Below, in pieces: positions 26,571 through 36,272 of a stretch of DNA of 64,000 bases (positions within the stretch are counted from its first letter, which is position 1; each line of letters begins with the position of its first letter). Origin of the DNA: Flavobacteriaceae bacterium EG-1 (lineage in GTDB: Bacteria; Bacteroidota; Bacteroidia; Flavobacteriales; Flavobacteriaceae); NCBI RefSeq assembly GCF_009649685.1, contig NZ_WJPK01000002.1:784202-848201 (forward strand). Reading direction: 5' to 3'. The position numbers and the translations under genes are program-made. The notes below the pieces were generated by a model. It was not told the DNA's origin, ran no database searches, and saw only the letters and a program-made list of their open reading frames with translations.

Positions 26571-28202
26571 TTATAATCTTAATTTCCCTTCTGAAACTCC
26601 TTTCGCCATAATTAAAGCGTTGTAAGCATTTACAATTTTCCCAGATTTAGATACTTCATTCATTTTCCCAGTTTTTGATGTGTCTCCTCCAAGAATTAAG
26701 TTTGTTTGTGGCGCTAGTCCTGATTCTAGAATTATATGTTTTACTTGAGATGCACTTAGTTTTGGGTATTGGGAACGAATTAATGCTGCCACACCAGCAA
26801 CTGCTGGCGAAGCCATAGAAGTTCCGCCTTGGTAATCATATTTATTATTTGGAATAGTAGAGTAAATTTCGTCTCCAGGAGCGAATACATCAACATTAAT
26901 TTCACCATAGTTAGAGAATGTAGCCAACATTTCTGACCCATATTTAGGAGCTAAAGCACCTACAGTAATAACATTGTCTGAAAATTCAGGACCATTATTT
27001 ACAGCGTCATTTGGAAAATTTGGCTCATTAGGGTCATCTAAATTTACTCCATCATTACCTGCAGCGTGTACAAAAAGAACATCTTTAGATGCGGCATATT
27101 TTATTGCATCATAGACCCATTGTGCATTTGGCGAGAAACCTTTTCCGAAACTTCCGTTGATGATTTTGGCTCCATTATCTACCGCATAGCGAATACCTAA
27201 AGCAATATCTTTATCATATTCATCGCCATTTGGTACAGCTCTTATACTCATAATTTCAACATTATTAGCAACACCATTAGCACCTTTACCATTGTTTCTT
27301 TCCGCACCAATAATACCTGCTACATGTGTACCATGACTTTCGTCTTCTGATCTATTTTGAGGATTTCCATTTCCGTATTTTGTATCCGTAATATCGTAAG
27401 GATTGTCGCTTACCACTGTTCTGCCATCGAAATTTACATTGTAATTGTAATTAGCTTGATCAGAAAAATGGGTAATGCCCTCTTCAAGTAATTTCATAAA
27501 ATCGGCAGGACTATCGGCATAAGAATAAGCTTGAGTCAGTATTGCTTTGTTTTGTTGCGTAGCTTCATCATTTGCCTCAATTGCCGACATTTCTTTTTTA
27601 GTATACTCACTTTTTCCAAGTTGTTTTTTTATTGCCTCATCTGCATTTTTTACTGCTTGTAGAAATTGCTCATATTGTTGTTTGCTTTCTACAGCTTTGG
27701 CATATTTAGCTTCTACTTCGGCTTTTGCCTTTGCCTGCGATGCAGCATCACCAATTTTTAACTTAACAATTCTTGTTGCTTCCAGTTGTTCGTTATATGA
27801 TTCTCCTAAAAAGTTATAACCATGTATGTCATCTATATAACCGTTTTTATCATTGTCTATGCCATCGCCAGCGCGTTCACCTTTGTTAGTCCATAACACA
27901 TCGTCTAAATCTTCATGATTTAAATCCATTCCTGAATCTAAAACTGCAACAATAACTTTTTGGCCTTTTTTATTTCCAATTAATTCTTTGTAAGCTTTAT
28001 CAACACTCATTCCTGGAATTGTATCACTAACTAAATCTAAATGACCCCAATTTTTTTTCTCAGTATCAGTAAGATCCGTAATTTTCATAGGGGTAGTATC
28101 TATACTTTCAATGGGTGTAGATACCAAAGTTGTAGCGCCGCAACCTAAGAATAATGTTGCTACAAAAACCCCAAGGGCATATTTGTAAATAGAAATTGTC
28201 AT
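26571..28202 (-). CDS. S8-family subtilisin-like serine peptidase, lipoprotein
   Basis: A 543-residue subtilase anchored as a lipoprotein (LFLGC, Cys 21). The catalytic triad is visible: Asp 89 in AVLDSGMDLNHEDL, His 290 in DESHGTHVAGIIGAE and Ser 462 in GGTSMASPAVAG. The oxyanion Asn is in HAAGNDG. An insertion of about 150 residues between the Asp and His motifs (about 130-285) contains a charged, alanine-rich helical segment (GDAASQAKAKAEVEAKYAKA) that probably forms a coiled coil. This large insert is known in Bacteroidota subtilases but gives an unusual active-site surround. It is exported and likely degrades proteins at the cell surface or in the periplasm. It precedes the M1 peptidase by 7 bases. 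Confidence 0.94.
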   Translation of the reverse strand: MTISIYKYALGVFVATLFLGCGATTLVSTPIESIDTTPMKITDLTDTEKKNWGHLDLVSDTIPGMSVDKAYKELIGNKKGQKVIVAVLDSGMDLNHEDLDDVLWTNKGERAGDGIDNDKNGYIDDIHGYNFLGESYNEQLEATRIVKLKIGDAASQAKAKAEVEAKYAKAVESKQQYEQFLQAVKNADEAIKKQLGKSEYTKKEMSAIEANDEATQQNKAILTQAYSYADSPADFMKLLEEGITHFSDQANYNYNVNFDGRTVVSDNPYDITDTKYGNGNPQNRSEDESHGTHVAGIIGAERNNGKGANGVANNVEIMSIRAVPNGDEYDKDIALGIRYAVDNGAKIINGSFGKGFSPNAQWVYDAIKYAASKDVLFVHAAGNDGVNLDDPNEPNFPNDAVNNGPEFSDNVITVGALAPKYGSEMLATFSNYGEINVDVFAPGDEIYSTIPNNKYDYQGGTSMASPAVAGVAALIRSQYPKLSASQVKHIILESGLAPQTNLILGGDTSKTGKMNEVSKSGKIVNAYNALIMAKGVSEGKLRL

Positions 28203-28217
28203 TAAATTGTGTTTATG

Positions 28218-29111
28218 TTAGTGTATTCTTTTATAAAATGCTCCTGAATTAAGGGCTTCAAATGTTTCAAAACAACCCCTATCAGCCATGGTAACAAAAC
28301 ATGTTTTTCCTTCAGGACCTCCAAAGGTAATGTTTGATGGCTTCTTTCCTTTTAATTGTACTTCTTTTAAGATTTTTTTAGCAGCGGATACAATTACTAC
28401 AGTTCCTTTGTCATAACGGGTTATATATAAGTTTCCTTTATCATCACAACGCATTCCATCCATGCCAAAATCTGTAAATGAAATAAACTTTTGTTTGTTA
28501 GTTATTGTTCCATCAGGTTTAATATCATATTCCCAAATGTTACGTTGAATTGATTCATTGATATAAAGTTTGGTGCCATTTGGACTTACTTCTATACCAT
28601 TTACTGTTCCAAGATTCTCCGCTAATAATACTATTTCTTTGGTTTTATTAACCATCCAAATTTTACCTGTGCTATCTGCCCAATTAGGGTCACTTAGATA
28701 AATGATGCCATTTGGGGCTATGGCTAAATCATTTGGCTGATTCATTTCACTGTTATGCGCCCAAACCAAAACTTCTTTTGATCCTTTTTTTACAGATAAT
28801 ACATTATGACCTTTGTAATCTGCTATGTACATATCACCATTAGTATCAAATCGGATTCCGTTTCCTATACTACCTTCTGGTAGTGTTGCAAAAATGCTGC
28901 CATTTCCTTTTTCATCTACAACCCCAATAGTGCCTTCAACTTGAAAATTTACAGCATACAAGTTGCCTATAGCATCTACAGCAGGACCCTCTATGCCTTT
29001 AGTAAATGAAAACTCTGCGGTAAAATCATTACTTTGAATTTTTTGTGCTTTACAAGAAAACACAATACTTAAAAATAAAAAACCAATAAGTATTTTAATT
29101 GAATAATTCAT
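28218..29111 (-). CDS. SMP-30/gluconolactonase-like propeller, lipoprotein
   Basis: About 297 residues from the ATG at 29111, which yields a clean lipoprotein signal (MNYSIKILIGFLFLSIVFSC, Cys 20); the frame opens further upstream at 29192 but that part is out of character. The rest is an SMP-30-like propeller: EGPAVDAIGNLYAVNF, GNGIRFDTNGDMYIADY, QPNDLAIAPNGIIYLSDP, VNGIEVSPNGTKLYINES and FGMDGMRCDDKGNLYITRY. It is a likely secreted lactonase or esterase, or a calcium-binding propeller. Its start codon lies inside the metallo-beta-lactamase gene, overlapping by 17 bases, so translation is probably coupled to it. Confidence 0.87.
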   Translation of the reverse strand: MNYSIKILIGFLFLSIVFSCKAQKIQSNDFTAEFSFTKGIEGPAVDAIGNLYAVNFQVEGTIGVVDEKGNGSIFATLPEGSIGNGIRFDTNGDMYIADYKGHNVLSVKKGSKEVLVWAHNSEMNQPNDLAIAPNGIIYLSDPNWADSTGKIWMVNKTKEIVLLAENLGTVNGIEVSPNGTKLYINESIQRNIWEYDIKPDGTITNKQKFISFTDFGMDGMRCDDKGNLYITRYDKGTVVIVSAAKKILKEVQLKGKKPSNITFGGPEGKTCFVTMADRGCFETFEALNSGAFYKRIH

Positions 29112-29955
29112 CGAATGTAAATGTTTTATTAAGCCTTGGGCCCTTTTCAGTGGTCTGCAAGGTACAAATTTCATTATGAGCGTCGTGTTCAAAAAAGAGA
29201 TAGTAATTTTCTTTTGCAGCTTTATTGAGAAATTGCTCTTTTTCCGTCATGGTAAGTAACGGACGTGTATCATAGCTTGTTAAATAGGGTACAGATATAT
29301 GACCAACTGTAGGAACTAAATCTGCTGTAAAAACCAAGGTTTTGTTTTTATACTTTATATGTGGTAGCATTTGTTTTTCTGTATGACCATCCGCAAACAA
29401 AATATCAAAACCTAATTCCGAATTTTGTAAAAACATCGTTTCACCACGATTAATGAAATTGAGTTGACCGCTTTCTTCCATGGGTAAAAGGTTCTCTTTT
29501 AAAAACGATGCCTTTTCACGTGGATTGGGTTGGGTTGCCCATTGCCAATGATTTTTTTCAGTCCAATATGTTGCATTTTTGAAAGCAGGTTCATATCCAG
29601 TTTTATTTTTATTCCATTGAATACTTCCACCACAATGATCAAAATGTAAGTGAGTCATAAAAACATCGGTTATATCATCCATATGAAAACCCTTGTTTTT
29701 TAAGGATGTTTCTAAAGAATAATTGCCCCAGCGGTAATAATAATTAAAAAACTTTTCAGATTGTTTAGTTCCTAGCCCATTATCAATTAGAATGAGTTTA
29801 TCTACATCCTCTATTAATAAACATCGGGTGGCAATATCAATCATGTTGTTGGAATCCGCAGGATTGGTTCTGTTCCAAAGTGTTTTAGGCACTACACCAA
29901 ACATAGCTCCTCCATCTAATTTAAAATTCCCTGCTTCTATAGAATGTAATAGCAT
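29095..29955 (-). CDS. MBL-fold metallohydrolase
   Basis: A 286-residue metallo-beta-lactamase-fold enzyme without a signal peptide. The zinc motif HLHFDHCGG (about 114-122) is the HxHxDH signature, with later ligands probably in FADGHTEKQM and FTADLVPTVGHI. The general outline (AGNFKLDGGAMFGVVPKTLW at the N-terminus, LIDNGLG before the metal site) resembles AHL-lactonase or arylesterase-like MBL enzymes. A lactonase or hydrolase role fits its overlap with the downstream SMP-30 gene, but the substrate is not known. It is the first gene of this leftward run; upstream is a 390-base gap shared with the antiporter gene. Confidence 0.9.
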   Translation of the reverse strand: MLLHSIEAGNFKLDGGAMFGVVPKTLWNRTNPADSNNMIDIATRCLLIEDVDKLILIDNGLGTKQSEKFFNYYYRWGNYSLETSLKNKGFHMDDITDVFMTHLHFDHCGGSIQWNKNKTGYEPAFKNATYWTEKNHWQWATQPNPREKASFLKENLLPMEESGQLNFINRGETMFLQNSELGFDILFADGHTEKQMLPHIKYKNKTLVFTADLVPTVGHISVPYLTSYDTRPLLTMTEKEQFLNKAAKENYYLFFEHDAHNEICTLQTTEKGPRLNKTFTFDELFN

Positions 29956-30346
29956 TTTGTAAAAGTAAAAATTCGAATTGATATTTTAGTACTTGTAGAA
30001 TTTGTTCTTAAAATCTATTAGTATTGAAAACCATTCTTTTGTTCAATATTAAGTTTATCATTCTTCAATTTTATAGGCCACTCATCTTTGAATTATTCAA
30101 ACGTACTTTTCAATCTTTTGGAAGTAGGATAGTTTAAAAAAGCTACTAGCGATTAAATTTTCGAAATGATTTTTGTTGTTTTTCAAAAATGTAAAAACCA
30201 AATAGTATTTTTTTGCGGAACCAATAGACTACTTTCTTTTTACAAACAGAAACTCGCATGATTACGGATATATTATTGAAAGAAATTCTTGTAATATCCA
30301 ATTGCTAAATGTAAAATAAAAAGGTATTTTTCAAGAAAATAAAGAA
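29956..30346. other. Intergenic region between divergent MBL and antiporter genes
   Basis: A very AT-rich 391-base stretch that must hold the divergent promoters of the genes on both sides. I see no open frame, tRNA, strong hairpin or full TTG-N19-TAnnTTTG promoter in it. Confidence 0.6.
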
Positions 30347-32200
30347 ATGGTAGAATTAGCTGGAATAATAATCTTAGGAATTATTGCACAATGGGTAGCT
30401 TGGAGGTTGAAATTGCCCGCTATTTTACCACTAATTTTAATAGGCCTTTTTGTTGGGCCGATCTCTACCTTGTATACTGATGGTGGAGAAAAAATAATTG
30501 AACCTATTTGGAATGGTGAAAAAGGACTGTTCCCTGGTGAAGGACTTTATTATTTTGTTTCACTTGCAATTAGTATAATTCTTTTTGAAGGAGGTCTTAC
30601 CCTTAAGCGTTCTGAAATACGAAACGTTGGTCCTGTTATTACAAAACTTATTACTCTTGGTAGCCTAGTTACTTTTATTTGCGCCGGTATTGCTACTCAT
30701 TTTATTTTTGGACTTAGTTGGCAAATTTCATTTTTGTTTTCAGCATTAATTATAGTTACTGGACCAACTGTAATTACTCCTATTCTTAGGAATATTCCTT
30801 TAAAAAATGATATTTCAGCGGTTTTAAAATGGGAAGGTATTCTTATAGATCCTATAGGTGCTTTAGCAGCTGTATTGGTATATGAATTTATAAGTGTAGG
30901 TGAAGGTCAAGCATATACTTTAACTGCAATTATTGAGTTTGGTAAAATATTGTTATTTGGATTTACCTTTGGATTTACCTTTGCTCATGCACTTGCATTC
31001 GCAATTAAGAAAAACTTTATTCCTCATTATTTATTGAATGTAGTTTCACTTTCAGTGGTATTATTAGTATTTGTACAATCGGACTTATTTGCACATGAAT
31101 CTGGTTTGTTGGCGGTGGTGGTAATGGGAATGGTTCTGGGTAATATGGACCTTCCTAACTTAAAAGAACTTTTATATTTTAAAGAATCATTAAGTGTATT
31201 ATTGATTTCGATACTTTTTATTCTTCTTGCGGCTAATATTAATATTACAGATTTAGAACTTATTTATAATTGGAAAACTGCTTTGCTCTTTTGTGTTATT
31301 GTATTTCTGATAAGACCGCTGGGAGTTTTTTTAAGTGCCGCGGGATCTAACCTTAAGTTTAACGAAAAGTTGTTTATTGGATGGGTAGGGCCGCGTGGTA
31401 TTGTCGCTGCAGGTATTGCCTCTCTTTTTGGTTCAAAATTAATAGCGCGAGGAGAAGTAGGTGCTGAGTATATTACACCGTTGGTATTTATGATTGTTTT
31501 AGGAACTGTTTTGTTAAATGCTACTACAGCAAGATTGTTTGCAAAAATGGTTGGAGTTTTCTTAAATAAATCCGAAGGTATTGTAATAATTGGTGCCTCT
31601 AAAGTCTCGAGATTGATAGGACAGTATTTGAAAAACAATAATAGACATGTTGTCTTGATTGATAATAATCAAACCAATATAAATAAGGCCAAAAAATTAG
31701 GGCTAGAGGCTTTTTCTGCAAATATTTATTCTGATTCATTGGCAGATAATATTGAACTTAATGATGTTGGATATTTAATGGCCTTAACAGGAAACTCAGA
31801 TATAAACAAATATGCCGTAAATAGATTTGGCAAACAATTCGGAGAAAATGGCTCTTTTAGGTTAGTGAATGCAGATGAAATGGTAGACCCAGAAAATAAT
31901 CCAAAAGAAGGTCTTTTTTCACATACCGATGATTTTGTTAAATTGACTGAAACTGCAAGAAATTACCCTGTTATTCATGAAATAGAAATTAAAAATCAAG
32001 AACATTATGAAGGCCTTATTGAAATAACAAAAGCCGACGGAAATATCGTGCCAATGTTCTTAAAAACGAAAGAAGGGGAATTAAAAATAATTTCATCTTT
32101 TAGTAAAGATTTTGACAACATTAAAGAAGGATATCAATTAGTTTATTTGGGTAAAATGTTTGATGTTGACACTACTGTTGACACTTCTGAAAAAGAGTAA
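30347..32200 (+). CDS. Cation:proton antiporter (CPA family) with RCK/TrkA-N domain
   Basis: A 617-residue inner-membrane protein with about 12 hydrophobic helices over residues 1-405, including family segments IILFEGGLTL, FLFSALIIVTGPTVITPILR and GWVGPRGIVAAGIASLFG. It is followed by a cytosolic RCK_N nucleotide-binding domain from about residue 410 (GIVIIGASKVSRLIGQYL...VVLIDNN) and a C-terminal regulatory tail. It probably exchanges Na+ or K+ for protons and controls pH or salt, in line with a marine lifestyle. The DP pair expected in the transport core appears in ILIDPIGALAAVLV. It is a single-gene unit, convergent with the GH140-like gene 6 bases downstream. Confidence 0.93.
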   Translation: MVELAGIIILGIIAQWVAWRLKLPAILPLILIGLFVGPISTLYTDGGEKIIEPIWNGEKGLFPGEGLYYFVSLAISIILFEGGLTLKRSEIRNVGPVITKLITLGSLVTFICAGIATHFIFGLSWQISFLFSALIIVTGPTVITPILRNIPLKNDISAVLKWEGILIDPIGALAAVLVYEFISVGEGQAYTLTAIIEFGKILLFGFTFGFTFAHALAFAIKKNFIPHYLLNVVSLSVVLLVFVQSDLFAHESGLLAVVVMGMVLGNMDLPNLKELLYFKESLSVLLISILFILLAANINITDLELIYNWKTALLFCVIVFLIRPLGVFLSAAGSNLKFNEKLFIGWVGPRGIVAAGIASLFGSKLIARGEVGAEYITPLVFMIVLGTVLLNATTARLFAKMVGVFLNKSEGIVIIGASKVSRLIGQYLKNNNRHVVLIDNNQTNINKAKKLGLEAFSANIYSDSLADNIELNDVGYLMALTGNSDINKYAVNRFGKQFGENGSFRLVNADEMVDPENNPKEGLFSHTDDFVKLTETARNYPVIHEIEIKNQEHYEGLIEITKADGNIVPMFLKTKEGELKIISSFSKDFDNIKEGYQLVYLGKMFDVDTTVDTSEKE

Positions 32201-32206
32201 AGGATA

Positions 32207-33841
32207 TTATTTTTGGATAATAAGTACCCATGGACTATTACTAGGAGCCGTAAAGGTTGAGTTGGTTACTTTGGTCAATGTTGATTTTTCCGCAGTCTTA
32301 GGGTTTATCCAGCAATATTTTAAACCCATCGGTATATTGTCTATTTCAATAACACCTCCATTGTTCAAATAAGAAATATAAAGTTCTCCTTCTTTGGCTA
32401 AAAGTGGTTTGTTGTTAGTCAAGTCCCAGCGTTTTTGAATATCTGTAAGGTTATAATTCATTAGTATTTTACCAACTAGACCAACATATATTGATCCTTC
32501 TAATTTCATTGCTTCTTTCCAAGAAGTTGCTTGATCAGTCCAAGACTCCCACCCTTTTTCTGTTGCAGAAATTTTCCATTGCCAAAGGGTAGCTGCACCA
32601 TAAACAACACCCATTGTTCCACCATGCATTAATTGCATCCATGCCTCTTCACCTTGCCACCAACCTAAACCTTTAGTACCATCTCGCATTCCTTCATAAG
32701 TAGGCTCGCCATTTGCAGCACCTTTAATGGGCAAATAATTGTACATACGCTCAACCTTATGATAGAGATGCGCTCCATCATGCCCTGTTTGTGCCCATTG
32801 AAAGTCTAACCAATCTTTATCGTGATATGTTTTGTTGTAATGAAAACAATGTTCACGATCACCATTTGCCCAATCAGCTAAATAGTCATCACAAGGATTG
32901 TAATGTATTCCTGTAGGTTGTGCATAACAATCCCATTTCTCAAACATTTCTCCACTTTCTAAAACACCAGGATCCTTTCCATTATGATCACCTCCTAATA
33001 ACCAAATAGCTGGGTTACTGCCATAACGTGCTAATAAGTATTTACAATAACGCACATACTCTTCTGGAGCGATAGTTTTTCCTAATACTTCTAAGCCTTT
33101 CCACCCAAAGCCATGAAAAACAGGTTGGTGTACGGGCACGATTTCATTTTCAATAAAAGTTTTAATTATATCATCATAATATTTAAAATAGTCTATGTTA
33201 ATATTATTTAGATGACCTTTAGCTAAATCCTCGAAGGCTCGTTTAAAACCTAATTCTGTATTACGTTTATTAGGCCCTTTCGCCTTCATATCGGGTTGTA
33301 ATGTCATTAATAAAACGGTATTATATCCTTTAGCTCTTCTTTCTTTGGCATAGAATTCAACTTGTTCTTTGGTTGCACGAAAAGGAATTGCCCATGGGGT
33401 ATCACCTACCATTAAAAAGGGCTGGTTGGAACTATGAACTATGTTTCTATGGCCATTAGACATTTTTAGAAGGCCATATTTTTTTAGTGTATTATTGCCA
33501 GTATAAGCGGCAGATCTAAAGGATCCTTTTTGATTATTTAGACCATTATCTTTCGGGTTTGAAGCAAATGAAATCCACGTCCACGAGGCATCTATATCAT
33601 TAGGGGCGAATCGTATTTTCCACGTATTTCCCCCATCCCAAAAAGCGGGTCTTTTAAATTCAAGGTTTTTTTCATTTTTAAAAATAGCCCAAACATCTAC
33701 GTCTGTATAAGCATTGTTATACGTTGATTCTGAAATTAGGGTTATTTCTATAGTGTTCCACTGTTCAATTTTTTTAACGGATTGCCCTGTTAAAAAGAAA
33801 GAATAAAAAAGAATAAAAAAAAGGTTTAAGTGAGCCTTCAT
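32207..33841 (-). CDS. DUF5060/DUF4038 glycoside-hydrolase-like protein (GH140-like), exported
   Basis: About 544 residues from the ATG at 33841, which gives a proper signal peptide (MKAHLNLFFILFYSFFLTGQ); the open frame begins upstream at 33910 without signal character. An N-terminal DUF5060-type beta-sandwich (about 22-110, DVWAIFKNEKN...FKRPAFWDGGNTWKIRF) is followed by a DUF4038 TIM barrel (about 140-450, QPFLMVGDTPWA, RRAKGYNTVLLM, VHQPVFHGFGW, PAIWLLGGDHNG, HGGTMGVVYG). A C-terminal beta-domain (PLLAKEGELYISYLNNGG...WINPKTAEKS) ends it. This order resembles GH140 apiosidases and related collagen-binding-domain proteins. Substrate uncertain. It is not near other carbohydrate genes. Confidence 0.83.
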   Translation of the reverse strand: MKAHLNLFFILFYSFFLTGQSVKKIEQWNTIEITLISESTYNNAYTDVDVWAIFKNEKNLEFKRPAFWDGGNTWKIRFAPNDIDASWTWISFASNPKDNGLNNQKGSFRSAAYTGNNTLKKYGLLKMSNGHRNIVHSSNQPFLMVGDTPWAIPFRATKEQVEFYAKERRAKGYNTVLLMTLQPDMKAKGPNKRNTELGFKRAFEDLAKGHLNNINIDYFKYYDDIIKTFIENEIVPVHQPVFHGFGWKGLEVLGKTIAPEEYVRYCKYLLARYGSNPAIWLLGGDHNGKDPGVLESGEMFEKWDCYAQPTGIHYNPCDDYLADWANGDREHCFHYNKTYHDKDWLDFQWAQTGHDGAHLYHKVERMYNYLPIKGAANGEPTYEGMRDGTKGLGWWQGEEAWMQLMHGGTMGVVYGAATLWQWKISATEKGWESWTDQATSWKEAMKLEGSIYVGLVGKILMNYNLTDIQKRWDLTNNKPLLAKEGELYISYLNNGGVIEIDNIPMGLKYCWINPKTAEKSTLTKVTNSTFTAPSNSPWVLIIQK

Positions 33842-33884
33842 TTGGAATAAATTTTGACAATGAAGGTAATAAAAATGAAGTAAT

Positions 33885-34112
33885 TTAAAATACCATTGTT
33901 TTCCAAACACTTATAGAAATGTCTTCGGTGTTTATCTCGTAATTTGACCCTGCAACTAATCTATAAAAATGTATGGCAGATTCTCTTCTAATCTTATCTG
34001 CTAACAATGATTCGTCTATGTCTCCGCTTTCTTGTCGCCAAGTGAAAATAGAATTTTGCTCGATTTGAATGATGCGGTGTTTAGCAACGAATTGGGCAAT
34101 GTAGGTGGTCAT
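33885..34112 (-). CDS. Small hypothetical protein
   Basis: A 75-residue protein of no family I recognise, with balanced charge and no hydrophobic segment (MTTYIAQFVAKHRII...VWKTMVF). It fits the space between lepA and the GH140-like gene without overlapping the latter's preferred start, and has ordinary coding composition. A 7-bp inverted repeat (GGTTCAC at 34140 and GTGAACC at 34160) lies just upstream. I regard it as probably real but unproven. Confidence 0.5.
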   Translation of the reverse strand: MTTYIAQFVAKHRIIQIEQNSIFTWRQESGDIDESLLADKIRRESAIHFYRLVAGSNYEINTEDISISVWKTMVF

Positions 34113-34228
34113 TTTGGGAGTACTTTTTTATATTAACTAGGTTCACCCAAAAAAATTGTGTGAACCACATTAAAAGTAGGAAAAATTTTACAACAAAAAA
34201 GAAGTACTGTACAATATGCTATAACTAT

Positions 34229-36025
34229 TTAATCATTTAATTTTAAAACAGCCATAAATGCTTCTTGTGGCACCTCTACATTACCTACTTGACGCATACG
34301 TTTTTTGCCCTTTTTCTGTTTTTCTAAAAGTTTGCGCTTCCGAGAAATATCCCCACCATAACATTTAGCAGTAACATCTTTACGTAAAGCCTTTGTTGTT
34401 TCTCTAGAGATAATCTTGGCCCCAATAGCTGCCTGAATAGGAATATCAAACTGTTGTCTTGGTATTAATTCCTTTAATTTTTCGCACATCTTTTTACCAA
34501 TGTGTACAGCATTGTCTGCGTGAATTAAAGCCGATAGCGCATCAACCGGTTGCGAATTTAATAATATATCTACACGAACTAACTTTGAAACACGCATGCC
34601 AATAGGTGTATAGTCAAAAGAAGCATATCCTTTGGAAACCGTTTTAAGCCGATCATAGAAATCAAAAACTATTTCTGCTAATGGCATATCAAAACTTAAT
34701 TCTACCCTTTCTGTAGTTAAATATGTTTGATTTGTTATCTGACCTCTCTTTTCAATACATAATGACATAACATTTCCAACGAAATCAGACTTTGTAATAA
34801 TTGTAGCCTTAATATAAGGTTCCTCAACGCGATCTATACTTGAAGGATCTGGCAAATCTGAAGGATTATTAACTATTAAAGGTGTTTCCGGATCTTTCCG
34901 AGTAAAAGCATGATAGCTAACGTTTGGTACAGTTGTTATTACTGTCATATTAAACTCACGCTCTAATCGTTCTTGTATAATTTCCATATGTAACATTCCT
35001 AAGAATCCACAACGGAAACCAAAACCAAGAGCCGCACTACTTTCTGGAGCAAATACTAAAGAAGCATCATTTAATTGTAACTTCTCCATAGAAGAGCGCA
35101 ATTCTTCGAACTCATCGGTATCTACAGGATAAATTCCAGCAAAAACCATTGGTTTTACATCTTCAAAACCTTCAATTGCATTTTTTGTAGGGTTAGCGGA
35201 ATCAGTTATGGTATCACCTACCTTCACTTCTCGAGCATCTTTAATACCAGTAATTAAATAACCAACATCACCAGCCTTAACGCTTTGTTTTATAATTTGG
35301 TTTAATTTTAATGTACCAACTTCATCAGCAAAATAACTTTTATCGGTTGCTACAAATTTTATTTTTTGCCCTTTTTTAATTTCACCATTAATTACTCTAA
35401 AATAAGTTTCTACTCCTCTAAATGGATTGTAAACAGAATCAAAAACTAATGCTTGTAATGGTTCATCTACATTTCCTTCAGGAGCAGGAATTCGATTGAT
35501 AACAGCTTCTAATATATCACCAACACCAAAACCAGTTTTACCACTTGCATGTATTACTTCTTCTGGCTTGCAACCCAATAGCTCTACAATATCATCAGTA
35601 ACTTCTTCCGGATTTGCACTTGGTAAATCTACTTTATTTAAAACAGGAATTATTTCTAAGTCGTTTTCTAAGGCTAAATATAAATTTGATATTGTTTGTG
35701 CTTGAATACTTTGTGCTGCATCAACAATTAGTAAAGCTCCTTCACAAGCTGCAATAGAACGTGATACTTCATAAGAGAAATCTACGTGACCGGGAGTATC
35801 AATTAAATTCAATACATATTTTTCACCTTCAAATTCATAATCCATTTGAATCGCATGAGATTTTATTGTGATACCGCGTTCACGCTCTAAATCCATACTA
35901 TCTAAAAGTTGGTCTTGTTTTTCACGATCTGTAACAGATCCTGTAAAATCTAACAAGCGATCAGCCAAGGTGCTTTTACCGTGGTCTATATGAGCAATTA
36001 TACAGAAGTTTCGAATGTTCTTCAT
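34229..36025 (-). CDS. lepA: Elongation factor 4 (LepA), ribosome back-translocating GTPase
   Basis: A 598-residue translational GTPase of the normal LepA length. Visible G motifs are [10 protein letters not shown] (G1, residues 11-20), ERGITI (G2), [12 protein letters not shown] (G3) and NKVDLP (G4). Domain II and the EF-G-like domains follow, and the LepA-specific C-terminal domain holds [27 protein letters not shown]. It acts on ribosomes during translation stress, in the cytoplasm. A TATCTTTG -7 element lies about 60 bases upstream. Conserved housekeeping gene. Confidence 0.98.
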   Translation of the reverse strand: MKNIRNFCIIAHIDHGKSTLADRLLDFTGSVTDREKQDQLLDSMDLERERGITIKSHAIQMDYEFEGEKYVLNLIDTPGHVDFSYEVSRSIAACEGALLIVDAAQSIQAQTISNLYLALENDLEIIPVLNKVDLPSANPEEVTDDIVELLGCKPEEVIHASGKTGFGVGDILEAVINRIPAPEGNVDEPLQALVFDSVYNPFRGVETYFRVINGEIKKGQKIKFVATDKSYFADEVGTLKLNQIIKQSVKAGDVGYLITGIKDAREVKVGDTITDSANPTKNAIEGFEDVKPMVFAGIYPVDTDEFEELRSSMEKLQLNDASLVFAPESSAALGFGFRCGFLGMLHMEIIQERLEREFNMTVITTVPNVSYHAFTRKDPETPLIVNNPSDLPDPSSIDRVEEPYIKATIITKSDFVGNVMSLCIEKRGQITNQTYLTTERVELSFDMPLAEIVFDFYDRLKTVSKGYASFDYTPIGMRVSKLVRVDILLNSQPVDALSALIHADNAVHIGKKMCEKLKELIPRQQFDIPIQAAIGAKIISRETTKALRKDVTAKCYGGDISRKRKLLEKQKKGKKRMRQVGNVEVPQEAFMAVLKLND

Positions 36026-36084
36026 TGGCGATGTCCTACTATTTCGGGAGTTTAGTTATGCTTTTACAACTCTATTCAAGCCTA

Positions 36085-36092
36085 CAAAGATA
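36085..36092 (-). promoter_or_regulatory. Candidate -7 promoter element (TATCTTTG) upstream of lepA
   Basis: TATCTTTG on the minus strand matches TAnnTTTG and lies about 60 bases before the lepA ATG. A clear -33 TTG is not seen at the right distance, so the call rests on the -7 box and position only. Confidence 0.45.
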
Positions 36093-36243
36093 CATTATTT
36101 TAAAACGGAGTTATAGCTATTATTTTTTTAGAATTAGATGATGAAATAGTTTATTATTTCATCTAATAAAAGTGATTTATTTATGTTATTACGTAAAGAA
36201 TTGTTGTGCTTAAGCTAAGTGTAATTTACTTTTTAATTTTCTG

Positions 36244-36251
36244 TAAATTTG
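36244..36251 (+). promoter_or_regulatory. Candidate -7 promoter element (TAAATTTG) upstream of dus gene
   Basis: TAAATTTG fits the TAnnTTTG consensus. Its last three bases form the TTG that could be read as the first codon of the open frame, so the true start of the gene must lie downstream; the mRNA leader would be about 10-15 bases. Confidence 0.5.
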
Positions 36252-36272
36252 CATCCCAGAAAAATAATGTTA

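Noticed and set aside
31264-31638. 124-codon antisense frame inside the cation antiporter gene
   Set aside because: Shadow of the membrane-helix codons on the opposite strand, with no independent support.
36249-36272. TTG start for the dus gene extending it by 8 codons
   Set aside because: The TTG is the end of a TAAATTTG promoter box and the extra residues do not match the family start; the ATG at 36273 does.
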